DNA of 6,252 nucleotides from NCBI GenBank assembly GCA_030040475.1, contig JASHTQ010000775.1, positions 1-6,252 of the forward strand, written 5' to 3'. This DNA is from Streptosporangiaceae bacterium. Lineage in GTDB: Bacteria > Actinomycetota > Actinomycetes > Streptosporangiales > Streptosporangiaceae. Below the pieces are notes generated by a model that made no database searches, was not told the DNA's origin, and worked only from the letters and a program-made list of their open reading frames with translations. This document shows positions 5,194 to 6,252 of the stretch, piece by piece. Numbering within the stretch: position 1 is the first letter of the stretch; each line of letters begins with the position of its first letter. The position numbers were made by a program, and so were the translations under genes.

Positions 5194-6252
5194 TGCTGCC
5201 CGCCGCTGCCCGCCCCGGCGGCGCCCCCCGCGACAACGCCCGCGCCCGCGACGCCCGCGATACGCCCGGCGATCGCGAGGCCTCGGCCGACTGGCGCGCG
5301 CTGGGCACGCTGATCCGCCTGGTAGTGACCGAGCCGGAGTGCCTCCCCGAGGCGACCGCCATCCTCGAGGCCGACCTGGCCGCGCTCGACCTGGCCTGCA
5401 GCCGGTTCCGGCCCGATTCCGAGCTATCCGGTCTGCGCACCGCCGGCGGCCGGCCGGTTCGGGTCAGCCCGCTGCTGGCCGAGGCGATAGCGGTGGCGCT
5501 GCGGGCGGCCAGGCTGACCGACGGCGATGTCGATCCCACCGTCGGCGCGGCGATGTCCGCCGTGGGCTACGACCGCGACTTCGACCGCATCCCGCGGATC
5601 GGCCCGCCGCCGGAGTCGGCGCCGAAACCAGCACAGAAATCAGCGCAGAAACCAGCGCAGAAGCCGACACTGAAGCCGATGGTGACCGCGCGGGTCGTGC
5701 CCGGCTGGCGCGACGTCCACCTGGAGGGTCGCCTGCTGAGCATGCCCGAAGGGACCCAGCTCGACCTCGGCGCGACCGCGAAGGCGTGGGCGGCCGACCG
5801 GTCGGCCGCGCGGATCGCGGACCGGCTCGGCTGCGGCGTCCTGGTCAGCCTCGGCGGCGACATCGCGGTCGCGGGCTCCGCCCCGGAGAACGGCTGGCGG
5901 GTCAGGGTGCAGGACGTAACAGGTTCCCCCGATGACCCGCCGTCCGGCCCGTACGCGGTGGTGGCGATCCGGGCGGGCGGCCTGGCCACGTCGAGCACCG
6001 CGGCGCGCCGCTGGCAGCGCGGCGGCGACGTGCTGCACCACATCCTCGACCCGCGCACCGGCCGTCCCGCAGAACCGCTGTGGCGCACCGTCTCGGTCGC
6101 CGCCGACACCTGCGCGGACGCCAACGCCGCGAGCACCGCCGCGGTCATCCGCGGCCGCGAGGCGCTGGGCTGGCTCGCCCGGCTCGGCCTGCCCGCCCGG
6201 ATCGCCACCACCGCGTACGGGCCGGACGGCGGGTCATCGGGGGAACCTGTTA
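5193..6252 (+). CDS. apbE: FAD:protein FMN transferase ApbE, 3' end not reached
   Basis: Open from the ATG at 5193 to the window edge, 353 codons, no stop. ApbE uses FAD and Mg2+ to attach FMN by a phosphoester bond to Ser/Thr of redox proteins (NqrB/NqrC, RnfG, FMN-binding domains), releasing AMP. Motifs in order: CSRFRPDSELSGL (69-81), TDGDVDPTVGAAM and VGYD (109-127), LDLGATAKAWAAD (190-202; most relatives have LDLGGIAKGYAVD), LVSLGGDIAVAG (217-228), LATSSTAARRW (264-274), HHILDPRTGRP (282-291) and TCADANAAST (306-315), which supplies the usual metal/FAD-site Asp309. The start overlaps the preceding stop by one base (TGATG), without its own good SD, so translational coupling is likely. The first ~33 residues are Arg/Ala/Pro-rich, with no signal peptide or lipobox. 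A Lys/Pro/Gln insert at about 144-162 is encoded by a tandem repeat. Residues from about 334 on come from the inverted copy of 5917-5978 and probably are not the true C-terminus, although PARI still fits the family. Confidence 0.92.
   Translation, partial: MLPAAARPGGAPRDNARARDARDTPGDREASADWRALGTLIRLVVTEPECLPEATAILEADLAALDLACSRFRPDSELSGLRTAGGRPVRVSPLLAEAIAVALRAARLTDGDVDPTVGAAMSAVGYDRDFDRIPRIGPPPESAPKPAQKSAQKPAQKPTLKPMVTARVVPGWRDVHLEGRLLSMPEGTQLDLGATAKAWAADRSAARIADRLGCGVLVSLGGDIAVAGSAPENGWRVRVQDVTGSPDDPPSGPYAVVAIRAGGLATSSTAARRWQRGGDVLHHILDPRTGRPAEPLWRTVSVAADTCADANAASTAAVIRGREALGWLARLGLPARIATTAYGPDGGSSGEPV
5625..5672 (+). repeat. 12-base tandem repeat inside apbE
   Basis: Three close copies of a 12-base unit (5625-5636, 5637-5648, 5649-5660) and a decayed fourth (5661-5672) encode KPAQ, KSAQ, KPAQ and KPTL. 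Codons here are AAA, CCA, GCA and TCA, less GC-rich than those around them. The insert sits between the GYD motif and the next conserved strand, a place where a surface loop is expected, and keeps frame. Confidence 0.85.
5917..6252. repeat. perfect 62-base inverted repeat ending at the window edge
   Basis: Arm 1 is 5917-5978 and arm 2 is 6191-6252, exact reverse complements over all 62 bases, separated by 212 bases. The match stops cleanly on the inner side (5979 G against 6190 T). On the outer side arm 2 is cut by the window end, so the repeat may be longer. Arm 1 reads as ordinary ApbE sequence (DVTGSPDDPPSGPYAVVAIRAG). Arm 2 begins within a family-like LGLPAR segment and then becomes unlike ApbE, which suggests that arm 2 is the added copy, joined at a short shared stretch (CCCGCCCGG). 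Confidence 0.97.

Overview
The window is high-GC DNA with almost every third codon position G or C, SD-type ribosome sites and actinobacterial-style proteins (a secreted HYR/FIMAH-type protein, an actinobacterial DksA/TraR-like zinc finger, a Ser-rich single-span membrane protein). I read it as a chromosomal fragment of an actinomycete; the genus cannot be told from what is visible. No RNA gene, CRISPR array, transposase or phage gene was found.

Layout. Four genes lie on the minus strand, read from right to left: a DksA/TraR-family zinc-finger protein (4589-4230), a medium-chain-type acyl-CoA synthetase (4171-2468, 58 bases after it, possibly co-transcribed), a 348-base gap without a gene, a secreted three-part protein with an N-terminal signal peptide, HYR repeat and FIMAH-like C-terminus (2119-953), and an aspartate-nucleophile alpha/beta hydrolase of the epoxide hydrolase/haloalkane dehalogenase type (863-9). 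Two genes lie on the plus strand, divergent from the DksA-like gene: a small membrane protein with a long poly-serine tail (4822-5193) and apbE, FAD:protein FMN transferase (5193 to the right edge, no stop seen). The stop and start of this pair overlap as TGATG, so they are probably translationally coupled. The 232-base divergent gap carries ten tandem copies of a CCCTGS hexamer.

The genes do not form one obvious pathway. The acyl-CoA synthetase suggests fatty or aromatic acid activation. ApbE flavinylates exported or membrane redox proteins, and its target is presumably beyond the right edge, because the coupled Ser-rich protein has no visible flavinylation motif.

The most unusual signal is at the right edge. 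The last 62 bases (6191-6252) are the exact reverse complement of 5917-5978, both inside apbE. Since the copy runs to the very end of the window, a fold-back (chimeric) contig end is the simplest explanation, and the last ~20 predicted residues of ApbE should not be trusted; a real inverted repeat is the less likely alternative. Other points of interest are the hexamer array, a 12-base tandem repeat expanded inside apbE, and alternative hairpins between the secreted protein and the hydrolase. I do not see convincing evidence for a wholly new multi-gene system.
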